DNA of 8,254 nt from JAKFWF01 sp041745515 (lineage in GTDB: Bacteria; Pseudomonadota; Alphaproteobacteria; Rhizobiales; Hyphomicrobiaceae). The notes under the pieces were generated by a model. That model was not told where the DNA came from. It did not search any database and was given only the letters and a program-made list of their open reading frames with translations. The DNA is taken from contig JBGTIU010000102.1 of assembly GCA_041745515.1 (NCBI GenBank), positions 1 to 8,254 on the forward strand, read 5' to 3'. Made by a program: the position numbers and the translations under genes. Shown piece by piece: positions 6,456-8,254 of the stretch. Each line of letters begins with the position of its first letter. The first letter of the stretch is position 1.

Positions 6456-6790
6456 TGAGGGAGCGATCGCGTCCAGGTCCGCCGCCAAAGCCGCTCGACG
6501 CCGGCGAGATGGACCGTGTGCGTCGCTGGCAGCAGCACATGGCTTGGTATTATTGGATGGCGATGGCGCTGATCTTGGGCGGCTTTCTGCTGTTTTCCTA
6601 CAAGGGCCATGAGCCATGGGTGGCGCCGTCCGTTTTGCTTCTGCTGGGCGTGCTGATGGTTGCCGGCGCAGTTGTGCAGTTTCGCGAACGCTGTCCACGC
6701 TGCTCTGCCTTGCTCGGGCGCCAGGCGCGGTACCTGCTGCCGAAAGCCTGTAAACATTGCGGCGTGTTATTTGCTCGACCCGGGGACTGA
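6452..6790 (+). CDS. Small membrane protein with C-terminal zinc ribbon, unknown function
   Basis: This 112-residue protein has a basic, proline-rich N-terminus (1-27), two predicted membrane helices at about 31-50 and 57-76, and a C-terminal zinc-ribbon-like module. The four cysteines are paired as C81-P-R-C84 and C100-K-H-C103, a typical tetracysteine zinc site that would sit at the membrane surface. With a two-helix hairpin, both ends would be on the same side, and the basic ends favour the cytoplasm. The ATG overlaps the NlpC/P60 stop by 4 bases (ATGA), so it is very likely the third gene of the pepA operon; ATG 6455 is a possible start one codon later. I do not recognise a named family. 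A role in assembling or anchoring the upstream peptidases is speculation. Confidence 0.8.
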   Translation: MMRERSRPGPPPKPLDAGEMDRVRRWQQHMAWYYWMAMALILGGFLLFSYKGHEPWVAPSVLLLLGVLMVAGAVVQFRERCPRCSALLGRQARYLLPKACKHCGVLFARPGD

Positions 6791-6800
6791 GCGGGGCTCA
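6788..6800. terminator. Small hairpin at the end of the pepA unit
   Basis: TGAGC-GGG-GCTCA is a perfect 5-3-5 inverted repeat that begins with the stop codon of the zinc-ribbon gene. A related TGAG...CTCA pair follows at 6809-6823, and its GCTCA could pair with the first TGAGC instead. The region 6791-6854 lies between convergent genes, where a two-way terminator is expected, but there is no T-run on either strand. The assignment is weak. Confidence 0.25.
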
Positions 6801-6854
6801 ATATAGGCTGAGTGTGCGGCTCATTGAAGCGATCGGCAAGTTTCGGAGGGCTTG

Positions 6855-7313
6855 TTACCGTTTGTAGGGCAGATAGTGCCGATCGAGATGCAGCAGATCG
6901 ACGTTCGCAGCAGGCGAATGCGACAGGACCTGCCGCGTGCCGGTCCACCTGGCCCCGTCGGAAAGGGTCACACGACTTTCGACCAGGTACGTGGCTCCGG
7001 TCACAGCGGACGCCGACACCCGCGTAATCACCCGGCCGTCCGTGACGGCCTGCAGCAGCTTGGGGAACAGCCCGAGATTCTGGATCGGGCGATCCTCATA
7101 GACCTCGGTCGCCACCATCAGGTCGAAACACTGATCGATCCTGAGAATGAGTTCGACGGGGCAGGCGCTTTTGGCGTGCGGCTCCAATCTAACGCGCCAG
7201 GCCATGCCGCGGGTCAACACAACTTCGGCATCGGCATCGATCGCGGCCAACCAGAGTGCGATGGCCGTTGTCGTCTCTTGCAGTCGGGAGCGAAAAACGT
7301 CAGTGGCCAACAT
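6855..7313 (-). CDS. Protein of unknown function, 152 residues, downstream of pheT
   Basis: I do not recognise a named domain. The protein looks soluble: there is no signal peptide or membrane helix, and a mixed alpha/beta pattern. It opens with a helical segment (1-25), passes through alternating strands such as VVLTRGMAWRVRLEP (31-45) and CPVELILRI (51-59), then a YEDRPIQNLGLFPKLLQAV segment (72-90), a further strand-rich part, and ends in DRHYLPYKR. ATG 7313 follows only a weak GAGAAAG site. It lies 47 bases after the pheT stop on the same strand and may be co-transcribed with pheT, although nothing links it to translation. Codon use matches its neighbours. An open frame of this length in the gap between pheT and the convergent pepA unit supports a real gene. 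Confidence 0.75.
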   Translation of the reverse strand: MLATDVFRSRLQETTTAIALWLAAIDADAEVVLTRGMAWRVRLEPHAKSACPVELILRIDQCFDLMVATEVYEDRPIQNLGLFPKLLQAVTDGRVITRVSASAVTGATYLVESRVTLSDGARWTGTRQVLSHSPAANVDLLHLDRHYLPYKR

Positions 7314-7360
7314 GCTTTCTCGATAGAGTGCGTCGACGTTTCCAACAAGAATGATCTCAC

Positions 7361-8254
7361 TTACTTCCTGATCTCCGCGCCCGTGGCCGTTTTTACCGCG
7401 GCGACGATGCGGCTCGCGACTGCATCGATCTCGGCATCGGCCAACTTTTTTTCCGTCGGTTGCAGGGTAACCTCCACGCCGACCGACTTCTGGCCGCGGG
7501 GGACAGTACCACCCGTGAAAATATCAAACACGGCGACATTGCAGATCAGTGCCCTGTCGACTCCGGACGCAGCCTTGAGGATGTCGCTTGCCGCGACCGC
7601 CGCATCAACCACAAATGCGAAATCGCGTCGAACTGGGAGCAGATCGACAGCGGCCAGTAGCGACCGGGTTCGCCCCTTTCGCTTCTCAGCCGGTACTGCT
7701 TCCAGGTACACTTCGAATCCGACCACCGGGCTATCGCAATCGAGCAGTCTGCAGGTGGCTGGATGAATCTCTCCGAAATGCGCAAGCACCGCCTTGGGCC
7801 CGAGTCGCAGCGTGCCCGATCGACCGGGATGGAACCATGCCGGTGCATCCCGCGTCAGCTGCGTGCGGGCGCAATCGACCCCGAGTGCCGTCAACAAACC
7901 GACGACATCGGCCTTGGCATCGAACAGATCGACGAGGGTGCCGTTGGCGCTCCAATGGCGGCCGCTGCCTGAGGTGCGCGCCAACCCTGTGCGGACACCT
8001 GACGCAATCATTTGTTGACCCTTGGGCTCGTCACTAGCGTAGGTCTGACCGAGTTCGAAAAGCGCCACGTCAGGCAGCCCGCGATTGCGGTTGCGCCGGG
8101 CGGCGGCGAGCAAGCCCGGCAACAGGCTGGGGCGCATGGAGGATAAGTCGACTGAAATCGGATTGTCGAGCTCGAGCAGATCGCTGCCGCCGCCGAAATG
8201 CCGCGCGTGCTCACGCTAAATAAACGACCAGGTCATCGCTTCGACCAGGCCGGC
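7361..8254 (-). CDS. pheT: Phenylalanyl-tRNA synthetase beta subunit, C-terminal part, with an internal amber codon
   Basis: The gene enters from the right edge; about the last 297 codons of a normally 800-residue protein are visible. PheT pairs with PheS to charge tRNA-Phe in the cytoplasm. The segment around 8140-8254 reads AGLVEAMTWSFI, then TAG, then REHARHFGGG, and then NPISVDLSSMRPSLLPGLL, the conserved core of the B6-B7 catalytic-like module. The last 95 or so residues form the FDX-ACB anticodon-binding domain, with VRRDFAFVVD and VFDIFTGGTVPRGQKS. The frame is the same on both sides of the TAG (8218-8216) and the downstream 284 codons are intact, so a single base change explains the break. 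If translation stops there, the product lacks this whole C-terminal part. The only downstream ATG (8137) would give a 258-residue fragment and has no evident ribosome binding site. The PheT identity is certain; whether the gene is functional is not. Confidence 0.92.
8216..8218 (-). other. In-frame TAG inside pheT
   Basis: The minus-strand codon order is TGG TCG TTT ATT TAG CGT GAG. PheT-like residues precede and follow in the same frame. From memory of the family, homologues usually carry a sense codon such as serine or another polar residue at this position; TCG to TAG would be one change, seen as G to T on the plus strand. Confidence 0.9.

Noticed and set aside
6463..6470. GCGATCGC as a repeated palindromic marker
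   Set aside because: I noticed only a single clear occurrence, so it does not form a repeat family within the window.
7361..8254. Frameshift as the cause of the broken pheT frame
   Set aside because: PheT-like residues before and after the TAG are in the same frame, so a single base change is sufficient and no insertion or deletion is needed.

Overview
The window looks like ordinary chromosomal DNA of a GC-rich alphaproteobacterium, possibly of the Hyphomicrobiales or a related order. The evidence is the high-GC codon use throughout, an M17 aminopeptidase followed directly by an SH3-NlpC/P60 protein, a TadD-like lipoprotein, and a nucleoside carrier of the CNT type. No insertion sequence, phage gene, tRNA, rRNA or CRISPR array was seen. 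The genus cannot be fixed from the sequence alone.

Layout from left to right. (1) At 1-122 a probable minus-strand gene starts and runs off the left edge. It is separated by a divergent intergenic region, with two short palindromes, from a CNT-family nucleoside transporter (315-1583, +). (2) A gene-free stretch of about 280 bases with several small hairpins leads to an AbrB-type membrane protein (1865-2977, +). (3) Convergent to it is a TPR lipoprotein resembling TadD (3010-3993, -). (4) Divergent from that, across about 106 bases, is a three-gene unit: leucyl aminopeptidase pepA (4100-5542), an NlpC/P60 endopeptidase (5556-6455), and a small two-helix membrane protein with a zinc ribbon (6452-6790). 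The first two are 13 bases apart and the last two overlap by 4 bases. (5) Convergent to this unit on the minus strand are a 152-residue protein of unknown function (6855-7313) and, upstream of it, the 3' end of pheT (7361-8254), which enters from the right edge.

How the genes may work together: the aminopeptidase and the NlpC/P60 peptidase are plausibly co-translated and could act in sequence on peptides, perhaps murein-derived ones, with the zinc-ribbon membrane protein as an uncharacterised third member. The two transporters on the left are probably separate units.

The most striking observation is an in-frame TAG codon inside pheT (8216-8218, minus strand). Coding sequence recognisable as PheT continues in the same frame on both sides. 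This is a sequencing or assembly error, a recent nonsense mutation in a normally essential gene, or readthrough. Another notable signal is a perfect 11-bp inverted repeat just after the catalytic cysteine codon of the NlpC/P60 gene. I did not find a convincing new multi-gene system.
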